Shown one piece after another: positions 8,411-16,370 of a stretch of DNA of 64,000 bases. Where the stretch lies: positions 3,568,001 through 3,632,000 of the forward strand of contig NZ_OY762267.1 of the NCBI RefSeq assembly GCF_963665245.1. Reading direction: 5' to 3'. Source of the DNA: an uncultured Paludibaculum sp. Its GTDB lineage: Bacteria > Acidobacteriota > Terriglobia > Bryobacterales > Bryobacteraceae. Position numbers and translations under genes: made by a program. Every line of letters starts with the position of its first letter. Position 1 is the first letter of the stretch. Below the pieces are notes generated by a model that was not told where the DNA came from, searched no databases, and was given only the letters and a program-made list of their open reading frames with translations.

Positions 8411-8431
8411 AGGCTGTCGGGTCGGAGGACC

Positions 8432-8452
8432 TGGGGTTTGCGTAGCGCTCAC
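8432..8452 (-). repeat. IS66 right terminal inverted repeat
   Basis: Its reverse complement begins GTGAGCGCTACGC, identical to the left end over 13 bases, then AAACCCCA. It lies 22 bases after the tnpC stop. Confidence 0.8.
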
Positions 8453-9226
8453 GAACGATATGCTGAAGGCGGTCACTATTGCGACGAGGCGCAACTTCAC
8501 CAGACCGAAGGCGGCACAGTGGCCCACATCAAACGGGGCGAAGGTGACGTTACCGTCCGGTTCCCTTGGATTGAAGGAACAGGGCCCGACGCGAAGGTGC
8601 CGCGCGGTGCTGCATCCCTCGCCTTCGGGATGAACCTTTGGACCGAAAGGCACGGACGCCCGGTGAAGCCTATGCTTCGTACCTTTGCCCAATCGTTCTG
8701 CCGCCCCATTAGCGCATCGGGACAAGCCACACAACGCGGACAAGCCTGGGAATGGATGGAATACGTGTATCCCGCCGACGGATTCGCGATGCGATTCCAC
8801 GCGGCGCCGTCACCGCACCCAGACCCACAGAATCCGAACATAACTGTGTATACCAGTTCTTTCCCGAATGGTGGGTTGAGTGTTCGCGTAGTCAAGTTTC
8901 CGCATGGGTGCGATGACGCCTTACAACAGATCGTAAACGCTGCCAGGCAATCGCCTGACGGGCCGGAGTCGTCTCAGTCTCGCTTTCGAAGAGATCCCGC
9001 CACGATGACGGAGAGTAGATCCAATGGAAAGGCCGTGTTCGAATATCGATTGAACGCTCGTTGCAACCCCCAATCTGGAGCGGCCTGTGCTGATGACCGA
9101 GGCTTCGAGAGATTCATGTGCGCCGACGGTCGCCTGTACGCTTTCAGCGCATCCTGGACGGGTAACGAGTCCAGCCCCCCAGACCTGAATAGAGCGCTCA
9201 GTTCGTTCCGACTTCTCTCGAAATGA
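8438..9226 (+). CDS. Hypothetical protein, probably 5'-chimeric
   Basis: The frame is open for 262 codons, but its first codons lie inside the IS66 right repeat, so the beginning cannot be native. From about 8750 on the protein looks like the C-terminal part of secreted acidobacterial proteins: WMEYVYPADGFAMRF, then CADGRLYAFSASW and RALSSFRLLSK at the end. The section from 8453 to about 8700 shows no recognisable family and could be unrelated DNA that happens to be open. There is no signal peptide. I treat it as a truncated gene. Confidence 0.35.
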   Translation: MRSAHERYAEGGHYCDEAQLHQTEGGTVAHIKRGEGDVTVRFPWIEGTGPDAKVPRGAASLAFGMNLWTERHGRPVKPMLRTFAQSFCRPISASGQATQRGQAWEWMEYVYPADGFAMRFHAAPSPHPDPQNPNITVYTSSFPNGGLSVRVVKFPHGCDDALQQIVNAARQSPDGPESSQSRFRRDPATMTESRSNGKAVFEYRLNARCNPQSGAACADDRGFERFMCADGRLYAFSASWTGNESSPPDLNRALSSFRLLSK

Positions 9227-9650
9227 GAGCGATTAGTCTGGCCATAGATGGATCTACTTCCACGGCACTCGAGGCGCCTGATATCTACTTCGAGACGGGC
9301 TTCGAGTATATTGCGGTCCGCCGAGTATGCGGCAATGGCCTACAAACTATAGACGTCAGAAGTCTGCCTTGGCGAAGGGGATGCGTGGATGCTTGAAGCC
9401 GGCTACTCGCGCAGTGGAGTTTCTCTGATGCCCCAATCCTCGCCATCGACGTTTCCCCAGCCGCAGGCGGTGCGGTTCCTCCCTGAGGTTTTCCACATTT
9501 CCACAGGACCGCGACCCCCTACTACTGGATCTGTACAGGAGCATATAGGATTATGCGCCCCTAGAATGCCGATCCAGCGCCCCCAGAAGACCGAGAATCG
9601 GCCGGATCGCCGCCCCCAGAATGCCGTGGATTATGTGGAATTCGGAATAA
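9227..9650. other. Non-coding stretch left of RIT element
   Basis: I see no supported gene here. The right part contains three related motifs of the form CGCCCCnAGAATGCCG (about 9555-9571, 9577-9593 degenerate, 9610-9626). A perfect 9-base stem, GTGGATTAT at 9626-9634 with ATAATCCAC at 9647-9655, abuts the RIT inverted repeat. Confidence 0.5.
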
Positions 9651-9751
9651 TCCACGTTATTCTGAGTGTCCGGTTATCCCGAGTCGGTCCTTGAACTTAC
9701 CGGGATGGCGGCCAAAACGCCATTCACACGATTTCCACACCCCGAATAATC
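9651..9751 (+). repeat. RIT left terminal inverted repeat
   Basis: Starts TCCACGTTATTCTGAG and ends TTCCACACCCCGAATAATC. Compared with the reverse complement of 15480-15581 it differs at roughly nine positions in 101. Shared blocks include GGTTATCCCGAGTCGGTCCT and ATTCACACGATTTCCACACC. GAATAA/TTATTC sub-motifs recur within it. Confidence 0.8.
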
Positions 9752-10083
9752 GACTGTATGCGCGACTTAACCGACCGCAGGTCTGCGGGCTCGAACCCCG
9801 CTGCAGCTTCGGAATAACGAGGTGGAATCTCTGCGATACACAGGGTGGATGCCGAACCCGCCAACACCCGCAGGTCATGACCGGCTATCATTTCGATTCC
9901 GGCAGTGTACTTTCGGAAAGCGCCACTTCAGCAGCGGATCGGTCTACCCTTGCCGACAGAGGACCAATCCAGCTCGACGCGCCCCGGGTCGCACCGACGC
10001 AACTCATTCAGCCCAGAGTCGCACAAACACAAAATTTATAGGGTGGGTGGAGTTTCACTTTAGAACTGTCGCGCACGCATAGC
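9752..10083. other. Non-coding stretch inside RIT left end
   Basis: No gene is supported. The part near 9806-9822 repeats the TTCGGAATAAC motif of the terminal repeats, a possible extra recombinase site. The remainder is leader DNA before the padR promoter. Confidence 0.4.
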
Positions 10084-10111
10084 TTGACTGTTCGCAGATT
10101 TGGACTACAAT
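10084..10111 (+). promoter_or_regulatory. padR promoter
   Basis: TTGACT at 10084-10089, a 16-base spacer, and TACAAT at 10106-10111. The padR ATG lies nine bases after the -10, leaving at most a few untranslated bases. Confidence 0.7.
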
Positions 10112-10120
10112 GAAGTTCAA

Positions 10121-10456
10121 ATGGCTGCTCCGGTGAATCTCGGCGAGCTCGAACAAATGATCCTCCTGGCGATTCTGCGACTCCGCGACGACGCATACGG
10201 CGTGACAATTCGCTCGGAACTGGCAGAGCAGGCGGGACGCACTGTCGCCCCGGGTGCGCTGTACACCACGCTCGATCGCCTCGAGACAAAGGGCCTGATC
10301 GCGTCGCACATGAGCGACCCGACTCCACAACGTGGCGGTCGCGCGAAGCGCCACGTCACCGTGACCACTGCAGGCAGACAAGCACTCAACCGCGCCCGTA
10401 CGGCGTACGAACGACTCCTCGATGGTCTTGACCTCCTGGGAGGTGCGCATGCGTGA
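10121..10456 (+). CDS. PadR-family transcriptional regulator
   Basis: The 111-residue protein is a PadR winged-helix repressor. LGELEQMILLAILRLRDDAYG begins the domain, and the recognition region is APGALYTTLDRLETKGLI (residues ~46-63) with the wing at RGGRAKRHVTVTTAGRQAL. PadR proteins usually repress themselves and the gene next to them. Here the next gene starts inside its 3' end (ATGCGTGA overlap), so the two are one operon. The ATG at 10121 fits the family start; the mRNA would be nearly leaderless. It lies within the RIT inverted repeats. Confidence 0.88.
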   Translation: MAAPVNLGELEQMILLAILRLRDDAYGVTIRSELAEQAGRTVAPGALYTTLDRLETKGLIASHMSDPTPQRGGRAKRHVTVTTAGRQALNRARTAYERLLDGLDLLGGAHA

Positions 10457-11867
10457 CCGCCTCATCGAACAGCTGTTCTCCTTATTGACGTCGGCGGACC
10501 GCGCGGAGGCGATTGCCGGCGACCTGGCCGAGGAGCGGGAGCATCGCGGATGGGCGTGGTTCTGGCTCCATGCGCTCGGCGTCACCCTCGAACTTTGGAA
10601 ACGCGCTGTCGTGGCTGCGCCGCTACGGGTGCTTGCGCTGACGATCGCGGCATGCGCGCTGTTGATCGCGCCTGTGTTCGGCGGCGCGGTGGCGGCCTTC
10701 TTGTTTCCACAAATGGTTGCCGCATGGTGGTTGTTAGGGTCGGCAGGAGCGCTCTTCACTCCCATCTCTCTCGCAGCTGTCGCGCGGCGGCTCGGTTTCG
10801 CGTCGTCTGCGGCGCTCGCCGTCGTTGGTGTCTTGTTGGTGCTCGCGATTGTCATGCCGGCCGCGGCAGCACAGCAGGCGGAATGGAAGGACCCATCGCC
10901 GCACAAGGCATCGCTCGTCACGGTCGAAGACGGGGTGCAACTCGAGGTGCTGGACTGGGGTGGCTCCGGGCCGGCAGTCGTTCTGTTGGCGGGGCTCGGA
11001 GCGACCGCGCATCAATACGATGACCTTGCCCCGGCGCTGACCGCTCGCTACCGCGTGGTGGGTCTGACCCGGCGCGGCCATCGTGGATCGTCAGCAGCGC
11101 CTGGTGGCTACGGATTCGCTCGCCTGGCGGGAGATGTCCTGCGCGTCATCGACGCTGTGGGTGTGAACAACCCGATCGTGATCGGCCACTCATTCGCGGG
11201 AGAAGAGATGCACGTCCTCGGTGCCCGCCACGCCGCGAAAATCAGGGGCCTAGTGTATATCGATGCCGCGTTCGATCGTGGAGACGACACTGACAGCGAG
11301 GCGTATGGTGCGGTGGCTCGAACTGTGCCCGCTGCTCCCGGTCCCCAACCAGGTGACCTGGCGTCCTTCACGGCTTTACGTGCGTATCTGGAGAAACACG
11401 GCGCCGCTTGGCCAGAGGCGTACATACGGACCCGATACCGCACGAATCCTAACGGAAGCGTCGGTGGCTTGTGGTCCCCAGAAATTTCGATCCGTCAGGC
11501 GATGACAAAGGAGATCCAGGCCGCCTACAAGCCGTACAACCCTGAACGGATCCGTGTGCCTGCGCTGGCCATCTATGCCGTCCCGAAGTCGGCTGATGAC
11601 CTGATGCGGCGGGGAAGTACCGATCGATCAGCGTTCCCGGAACTCGTCGCCAGGGCGGCGGACGATCCGGCCATTCGCGGAGGCGTAGAGAAGCTGTACC
11701 TGTTGACTCGTGAGCGCGTTCGAAAACACGAGAAATGGTTCGAAGCGTTTGCTGAGCGCGGACGGGTGGTGGAACTGTCAGGCACACATGATCTAATCAT
11801 CAGCAATTCCCGCGAAGTCCTCCAGCAGATCGAGGCATTCGTGTCGTCCCTTTCTGAAAGACCCTGA
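10449..11867 (+). CDS. Membrane-anchored alpha/beta hydrolase
   Basis: A 472-residue protein in two parts. Residues 1-150 begin MRDRLIEQLFSLLTSADRAE and include three hydrophobic segments (around 60-82, 90-110, 120-142). This resembles the short cytoplasmic/membrane prefix found on PadR-controlled permeases in Acidobacteria, an inference. Residues 155-472 are an alpha/beta hydrolase: VVLLAGLGATAHQYDDL oxyanion region, IGHSFAGEE nucleophile elbow, and a late LSGTHDLI histidine. The substrate is unknown. GGGAGGT precedes the ATG at 10449, which overlaps the padR stop. The domain pairing is unusual. Confidence 0.8.
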   Translation: MRDRLIEQLFSLLTSADRAEAIAGDLAEEREHRGWAWFWLHALGVTLELWKRAVVAAPLRVLALTIAACALLIAPVFGGAVAAFLFPQMVAAWWLLGSAGALFTPISLAAVARRLGFASSAALAVVGVLLVLAIVMPAAAAQQAEWKDPSPHKASLVTVEDGVQLEVLDWGGSGPAVVLLAGLGATAHQYDDLAPALTARYRVVGLTRRGHRGSSAAPGGYGFARLAGDVLRVIDAVGVNNPIVIGHSFAGEEMHVLGARHAAKIRGLVYIDAAFDRGDDTDSEAYGAVARTVPAAPGPQPGDLASFTALRAYLEKHGAAWPEAYIRTRYRTNPNGSVGGLWSPEISIRQAMTKEIQAAYKPYNPERIRVPALAIYAVPKSADDLMRRGSTDRSAFPELVARAADDPAIRGGVEKLYLLTRERVRKHEKWFEAFAERGRVVELSGTHDLIISNSREVLQQIEAFVSSLSERP

Positions 11868-12086
11868 ACTTCGGGCCGACCCCGGTGCCGCAGCCGCTCG
11901 TCAACGCGAGGGACACTCGATCATTTCAAGCGCCGCAGATGTTACGCAAATCGCTGAGCCAACGGCGATAGGTCCCTTGTAACGGCGTAGTGTTAACGGA
12001 TCAGGCGCCTAATTGGAGGTTGGGCCTTTGGAATGGTTCGAGCCCGAGGACGACGTTCCCCAGTCGAACTGTCCGATTTCCCGCCG

Positions 12087-12115
12087 TGCGGGCACGAGCA
12101 CTGCCCGTGCCCGCA
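12087..12115 (-). terminator. Hairpin after rit operon
   Basis: A perfect 10-base stem, TGCGGGCACG with CGTGCCCGCA, around a 9-base loop, 12 bases beyond the ritC stop. There is no U-tract on either strand, so this may be a weak terminator or an mRNA-stabilising hairpin. Confidence 0.45.
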
Positions 12116-12127
12116 TGAGACGATTAC

Positions 12128-13126
12128 CTAGAGTTTGGCGAGGAACTGCAACAGAGAATCGCCCGCCTTGAATCGGCTGACCTTGCCCGACGCCGGAGTC
12201 AGCTTGTCCAAAGCGCGCTGTTTGGCTTCGAGGTCGGCTTCAACGTAGCCATGTGTGGTTTCGATACTCTCGTGACCGAGCCATAGCGCGATAACGGCGA
12301 TATCGACCCCGGATTGAAGCAGATGCATAGCAGTTGTATGCCTCATGACGTGCGGTGTTACTCGTTTAGCGGCCAGGTCAGGACACGTCGTGGTGGCCTT
12401 CTTGACAGCACACTGCAGCAGGTAGTCGAGGGCATCCGCCGAGAGCGCGGTGCCTCGAATGGAGGGAAACGCGAGTGTATTGTCGTCGCCCTCAGCCATC
12501 TGGAACCAACGATGAAGGACTCTCGCCGTCTGCGGCCACAGCGGAACCGTTCTCTCCTTTCTGCCTTTGCCGTGTAGCTGGAATAAGGCTGTGGAGCCGA
12601 ACGAAACTTGGCCGCGCGTCGCCCCAGTCATCTCAGAGGAGCGAGCCCCGGTGTTGTACAGTGCCAGCAGCAAAGCGTGATCACGACTGCCGAGCCAGGT
12701 TTCCCTATTCGGCACCGCCAGTATCGCGTCGACTTCAGGACGCGTCAGATACGTGATCATGGGTCGTGCGGCTCGTTTGTTCGGTATCGCAAGCACCCGG
12801 TTCGCGATCGCCAGGTGTTCAACGTCGCGAACTGAAGCGTACTTGAAGAACGAACGGATTGCGCTCAGGCGTGCGTTGCGCGAGCGAGCCTGGTTGCTGC
12901 GGGCACTCTCGAGATGGTCGAGAAACCCCAGGATCATGGGGGCATCCAATTCCTGGATCTCAACCTCACTCGGTGTGTGGCTGGTTTTGTTCTGGACAAA
13001 CGTGAAGAGCAGCCGGAAGGTGTCACGATAAGCCGTAATCGTTCTCGGACTGACCTGCTTGTGCTTAGTCAGGTGCTGCGTGAAAAACGATTGAACCATC
13101 GACGACAGCCGGAGTTGAGATGTCAT
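12128..13126 (-). CDS. RIT tyrosine recombinase, third gene (RitC)
   Basis: A 332-residue tyrosine recombinase, third in the trio. The N-terminal SAM-like core-binding domain (SPRTITAYRDTFRLLFTFV) is followed by the catalytic domain. Active-site boxes are GARSSEMTG (Arg I), TPHVMRHTTAMHL (HxxR) and LGHESIETTHGYVEADL (H and the nucleophile Tyr). The start at 13126 overlaps the stop of the second recombinase (ATGA), fixing it. All catalytic residues are present, so it appears functional. Confidence 0.88.
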   Translation of the reverse strand: MTSQLRLSSMVQSFFTQHLTKHKQVSPRTITAYRDTFRLLFTFVQNKTSHTPSEVEIQELDAPMILGFLDHLESARSNQARSRNARLSAIRSFFKYASVRDVEHLAIANRVLAIPNKRAARPMITYLTRPEVDAILAVPNRETWLGSRDHALLLALYNTGARSSEMTGATRGQVSFGSTALFQLHGKGRKERTVPLWPQTARVLHRWFQMAEGDDNTLAFPSIRGTALSADALDYLLQCAVKKATTTCPDLAAKRVTPHVMRHTTAMHLLQSGVDIAVIALWLGHESIETTHGYVEADLEAKQRALDKLTPASGKVSRFKAGDSLLQFLAKL

Positions 13127-14073
13127 TCGTCACCTCCTGCACAGGTCGGTGCGTGGAAATCTGTGGCTGCGGCACCGAGGAGTTCCGGCGTCGCCGTCAT
13201 GTACCAGTAAGTCTCGCGGAAGTCGACGTGACCAACGTATGTCGCGAGATGAGCGAGGCGAGCCTCGACATCAAGGCCTTCCTCATGCCACCGTCGCAAT
13301 CGGGATACGACAAATGTGTGTCTCAAGGAATGCAAGGTTGGTTTGTTGCTGCCGTCGTGCGGTTTGATCACGGCTTTGCCGAGAATCAGCCGAAAAGACT
13401 CATTCAGCGCTGCATACGACAGGCGCCGGCCGTGACTCGATACGAAAAAAGCTGTCGTTTGAAGGCCAAAGCCGAGTAGTTCACGGTGACCGGCATATAC
13501 CCGAAGTTGCTGGGCCGTTGAGGCGTGTAGCGGAACGATACGGGTCTTGTGGAACTTGGCGTCGCGGATCAGTAATGTCTCCGGAGCACTGCGGGGCATC
13601 ACGTCCGATCGGTCGAGATCGAGCGCCTCGGAGGCGCGCAAGCCCGTTGCGGCGATCAAACCGAGGATCGTGTGCAAAACGACTGAGCGGAAGTCGCCAG
13701 GCCTCAGTTCCGCCGCTGACCGAAGCAGCCGCTCGATCTCGTCAGGTGTGAAGATGAAGGGCTTCGGACGGCGGTAGCTGGCGACGAGCCGGACTTCCGG
13801 AACCTGCGTGTCAGGGACAGCAGCGCTGAGATATAGCAGGAACTGCCTCACCACGCTTAACCGCCGTGATGCGATGGGGCGGTGTTGTCGCTCCCTGGTA
13901 GCGTCTAGCCAGTCGAAGACCATCTTCGTCGTCACGGCGCCTGTGGTCTCCTGATCGCCAACGAACTTGACGAAGTCGGCGAGTACGGTGGACTCCGCAC
14001 CCAACTGCATCCCGAGTCCCTTACGCAGCGTCAGGTACGTTGTGAGCCGGCCTTCAAGGTTGTGTGGGCTCAT
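13123..14073 (-). CDS. RIT tyrosine recombinase, second gene (RitB)
   Basis: The 316-residue protein is the middle recombinase. Catalytic boxes: GLRASEALDLDRSDV (Arg I), LHSLRHTFVVSRL (HxxR), and YVGHVDFRETYWYMTATPEL (H and Tyr). The N-terminal region (YLTLRKGLGMQL) is typical of the RIT second protein, whose segment between H and Tyr reads DFRETYWY. The ATG at 14073 overlaps the ritA stop and its own stop overlaps the ritC start, so all three are translationally coupled and probably made in fixed ratio. Confidence 0.88.
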   Translation of the reverse strand: MSPHNLEGRLTTYLTLRKGLGMQLGAESTVLADFVKFVGDQETTGAVTTKMVFDWLDATRERQHRPIASRRLSVVRQFLLYLSAAVPDTQVPEVRLVASYRRPKPFIFTPDEIERLLRSAAELRPGDFRSVVLHTILGLIAATGLRASEALDLDRSDVMPRSAPETLLIRDAKFHKTRIVPLHASTAQQLRVYAGHRELLGFGLQTTAFFVSSHGRRLSYAALNESFRLILGKAVIKPHDGSNKPTLHSLRHTFVVSRLRRWHEEGLDVEARLAHLATYVGHVDFRETYWYMTATPELLGAAATDFHAPTCAGGDE

Positions 14074-15296
14074 ACATTGCCTCCTGACCACGGCAGAGCA
14101 ACATCACCGAGCGACTGCTCGTCCAGCTTGATGTAAATGCCCGTCGTTGATAGGGAGCGGTGCCCGAGCACATCGGCAACCTCCTTGAGCGTGGCTCCAT
14201 TCTTCACCATCAGCGTGGCGACCGTGTGGCGGAAACTGTGGCTGCCGCGACCGGGGCCGTCGAGTCCGAGTTGTTGCAAGAACATTTTGACGAAACTGGA
14301 CGCTGAGCACTCGCCCAGCGGTTTCCGGGGTGTCGTCGAGGTGATGAAGATCTCTCGATATTCCGCAATGGGCCGTTCTTCACGAATGTATCGCGCCAGC
14401 AGTCTGCCGGCGTCCTCTGGCAGTGGGAGCGTGCGTCCCCTGCCGGACTTACTCTGCCTGATGTGTAGGAGACCGGTCGTCCACTCCACGTCTTGCAGGC
14501 GAAGCGCGCGCAGTTCACCACAACGCATTCCCAAGCGGGCGAGCAAAGCAATGAAGGCACGGTCACGGAGGCTTGTCTTCGATTGTGTTTCGCATGCCTT
14601 TAGCACCAATGCCAGTTCGTCGGATGATAGATGCTTCGGCAGTTTTGCGTACCGCCATCGACGAACCCGCGGAATCGCCTTAACCATCTGAGCTGGAGCA
14701 ACGCCCTCAAGGACAAGAAAGTGAAGGAAAGTGCGGACGGCCGAGACCACTCGCCCTTTCGCGGCTCTTACCTCACTGGTCGTGCCGAGAACGTAGTTTG
14801 ACACGTAGTCCGAGGTCAGTTTCGACCAGTCGGGGCCATCCTTTTCGCAGAGCCCCAAGATCAACGGTCCGACGAAACGGCGATATGTCCACTGCGTTGA
14901 AGGCGTGACGCCGCGAACGTTCGCCAGGTAAGCACTGAACCGGCGCAAGCAGGGATCAGCCGGCGTTTCCGGCGACGGCTTGCAGAGCACGCCCTCGGCC
15001 TCCAACAGCGCCGGCAAACGGCTAAACCCGACCGCGCCGTCACGCAATCGTCCCGACGGCATCCGTTTCTGTGCCTCGATATAGGCCTTCAGTTCAGCCC
15101 GGCCGGCTTCGGCTGGCGTGAGGCCGCGCTCCGCCAGCCAATCTCCCAACGCCGCGGCGGTGCACACCACCTTGCGTGCTTGCGAGTCGCAATAGCCGAG
15201 CTCTGCGAGTTTCGAGGACAGCGCCTCCAGGTGTGGTCCCATCGGGCCAGCGAGTAGCCGCTGACACGAATCGTCATTGAAGAGTTTCTCAAGCAT
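14070..15296 (-). CDS. RIT tyrosine recombinase, first gene (RitA)
   Basis: The 408-residue protein is the promoter-proximal recombinase. An extended N-terminal region of ~100 residues precedes the core-binding domain (STQWTYRRFVGPLILGL), then the catalytic domain with RCGELRALRLQDV (Arg I), HSFRHTVATLMV (HxxR) and LGHRSLSTTGIYIKLDE (H and Tyr). I chose the ATG at 15296 because GGAGGAACT stands directly before it; the frame is open further upstream but has no such site. All active-site residues are intact. Confidence 0.88.
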   Translation of the reverse strand: MLEKLFNDDSCQRLLAGPMGPHLEALSSKLAELGYCDSQARKVVCTAAALGDWLAERGLTPAEAGRAELKAYIEAQKRMPSGRLRDGAVGFSRLPALLEAEGVLCKPSPETPADPCLRRFSAYLANVRGVTPSTQWTYRRFVGPLILGLCEKDGPDWSKLTSDYVSNYVLGTTSEVRAAKGRVVSAVRTFLHFLVLEGVAPAQMVKAIPRVRRWRYAKLPKHLSSDELALVLKACETQSKTSLRDRAFIALLARLGMRCGELRALRLQDVEWTTGLLHIRQSKSGRGRTLPLPEDAGRLLARYIREERPIAEYREIFITSTTPRKPLGECSASSFVKMFLQQLGLDGPGRGSHSFRHTVATLMVKNGATLKEVADVLGHRSLSTTGIYIKLDEQSLGDVALPWSGGNV

Positions 15297-15804
15297 AGTT
15301 CCTCCACGAACCTTGTTGGCTCGTGGAGATGAGCCCAATGCGATTGCGGGCGGGGCGCTCGTGAGCACTGTCGATATCGCTGACCGTCCCGGATTATGCG
15401 GAATCGGCGCGGAGGCTATTCCGAGTGGCACGCGACTTTGCCGATTGCCCCTGCACCTGCCAGGCAGCGAGGCAGCGCCGGATTATTCCGGGTGTGGAAA
15501 TCGTGTGAATCGCGTTTTGGCCGCGATCCCGGCAAGTTCTAGGACCGACTCGGGATAACCTGGGACTCGGAATAACGTGGAAAACTCCAGATTCCCACAG
15601 CCCGCTGATCGATTCTTCGGGCAAGCGCCCCGAGAATGCCGAAGCATCCTTGATGCGGCGACCACCGTGGAACCCTGTGCCGAAGCGCCCCCAGAATGCC
15701 GAAGGAGTTGGGCTTTGGCTGCGCAATGTGGAGCTCGCTTACGCATTCCGCAGCTCTTCACGGTCACGGATTGCGCCTCTCACGACGTACTGGATGGAGG
15801 CGTC
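15297..15804. other. Non-coding right end of RIT and junction
   Basis: No gene is supported. It holds the ritA leader, sub-terminal CGGAATA-type motifs (near 15400-15425), the right inverted repeat (15480-15581), and two copies of the CGCCCCnAGAATGCCG motif (about 15625-15642 and 15685-15702) in the same orientation as those left of the element. Confidence 0.5.
15480..15581 (-). repeat. RIT right terminal inverted repeat
   Basis: Its reverse complement begins TCCACGTTATTCCGAG and is about 90% identical to 9651-9751 by eye. Both read inward, as terminal repeats should. Confidence 0.8.
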
Positions 15805-15999
15805 GTGGAGAACACATCAAACATCCTGACCGTCAAGGAAGTGGCGAATATCCTGCGTTGTTCAAAGACGCACGTACTGAATGCACTGGAGGGCAAGGTG
15901 CGAGGGCTGCCGAAGCTGACGCACCTCAGCCTTGGAAGGCGGAAAGTGGTCCGTCAGGATTGGCTGGACCGATGGATGGAGGCCAACAAGACCGAATAG
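15805..15999 (+). CDS. Excisionase-like HTH protein
   Basis: A 64-residue protein with a single MerR/excisionase-type helix-turn-helix: ILTVKEVANILRCSKTHVLN, then LSLGRRKVVRQDWLDRWME, the wing and last helix of 'excisionase family' DNA-binding proteins. The GTG at 15805 has GGAGG five bases upstream; the longer frame upstream runs into the RIT end and is not credible. It is the first of three same-direction genes leading to an integrase, so it may act as an excision factor or regulator. Confidence 0.65.
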   Translation: MENTSNILTVKEVANILRCSKTHVLNALEGKVRGLPKLTHLSLGRRKVVRQDWLDRWMEANKTE

Positions 16000-16016
16000 T
16001 CACCGGGAGCGCACCG

Positions 16017-16370
16017 ATGCCAATCGAGACCACTTCAAACAGACTCGCTCCGCATGGTCGTCCACTAGCAACCCTTGGTGGAGAGGGGAAGGTAAGCCCG
16101 ATGGAGGCAATGGAGTCCTTGCTTGCCCTAGTCGAAAGTCAACCGGCCGCCGAAGCCATCTTCAACCGAGAAGAACTGCCGCTCACTGTAAAGGACGCCG
16201 CGTCGTACCTGGGCGTCAGCAGGCAGACGGTGTATCTTTGGGTTGAGCGAAAGCAGATTCCCCATCTCCGTGTGATGGGCCGCAACATCCGGTTCTTAAA
16301 ATCGGATCTTGAGCCCTTCCGCGCCGCATTCAAACAGGAGGTGGGATATGGCACGACCGATAAAGCATGA
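16017..16370 (+). CDS. Excisionase-family HTH protein
   Basis: A 117-residue protein whose C-terminal half is a clear excisionase-type HTH: LTVKDAASYLGVSRQTVYLW followed by IPHLRVMGRNIRFLKSDLEP. The N-terminal 50 residues have no recognised domain. GGGAG precedes the ATG at 16017; an in-frame ATG at 16101, itself preceded by GGGGAAGG, would give 89 residues. The 3' end overlaps the integrase start by 23 bases, so the genes are co-expressed. It is likely the directionality factor of the integrase. Confidence 0.7.
   Translation: MPIETTSNRLAPHGRPLATLGGEGKVSPMEAMESLLALVESQPAAEAIFNREELPLTVKDAASYLGVSRQTVYLWVERKQIPHLRVMGRNIRFLKSDLEPFRAAFKQEVGYGTTDKA

Larger units (their letters stand above)
2564..8452 (+). 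mobile_element. IS66-family element, interrupted
   Basis: This is a complete IS66-type insertion sequence with tnpA, tnpB and tnpC in order. The ends are inverted repeats: GTGAGCGCTACGC at 2564-2576 and its reverse complement at 8440-8452, with CCCCA-type sequence continuing inward on both sides. The span is 5889 bp, but removing the 3374-bp insert at 3177-6550 gives about 2.5 kb, the normal IS66 length. The 8 bases outside the two ends (CATCGCGG left, GAACGATA right) do not match, so no target duplication is visible. Confidence 0.85.
9651..15581. mobile_element. Recombinase-in-trio (RIT) element with cargo
   Basis: Three tandem, overlapping tyrosine recombinase genes on the minus strand (12128-15296) are the defining feature of RIT elements. 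The pair of ~101-bp inverted repeats at 9651-9751 and 15480-15581 (about 90% identical by eye) gives the likely limits of 5931 bp. RIT elements are usually little longer than the three genes, but here the repeats also enclose 2.3 kb with a PadR regulator and a membrane-bound hydrolase. I found no inner repeat copy between 11868 and 12127, so the pair appears to be part of the unit. Confidence 0.65.

Noticed and set aside
9541..9750. Possible CRISPR-like array
   Set aside because: The repeated motif has irregular spacing, three to five degenerate copies and no cas genes; it fits element-end repeats better.
9764..9815. tRNA 3'-half-like sequence (GCGGG-CTCGAAC-CCCGC)
   Set aside because: The T-arm-like stem is good, but T54 is replaced by C, there is no matching anticodon or acceptor arm, and the area belongs to the RIT sub-terminal repeats.
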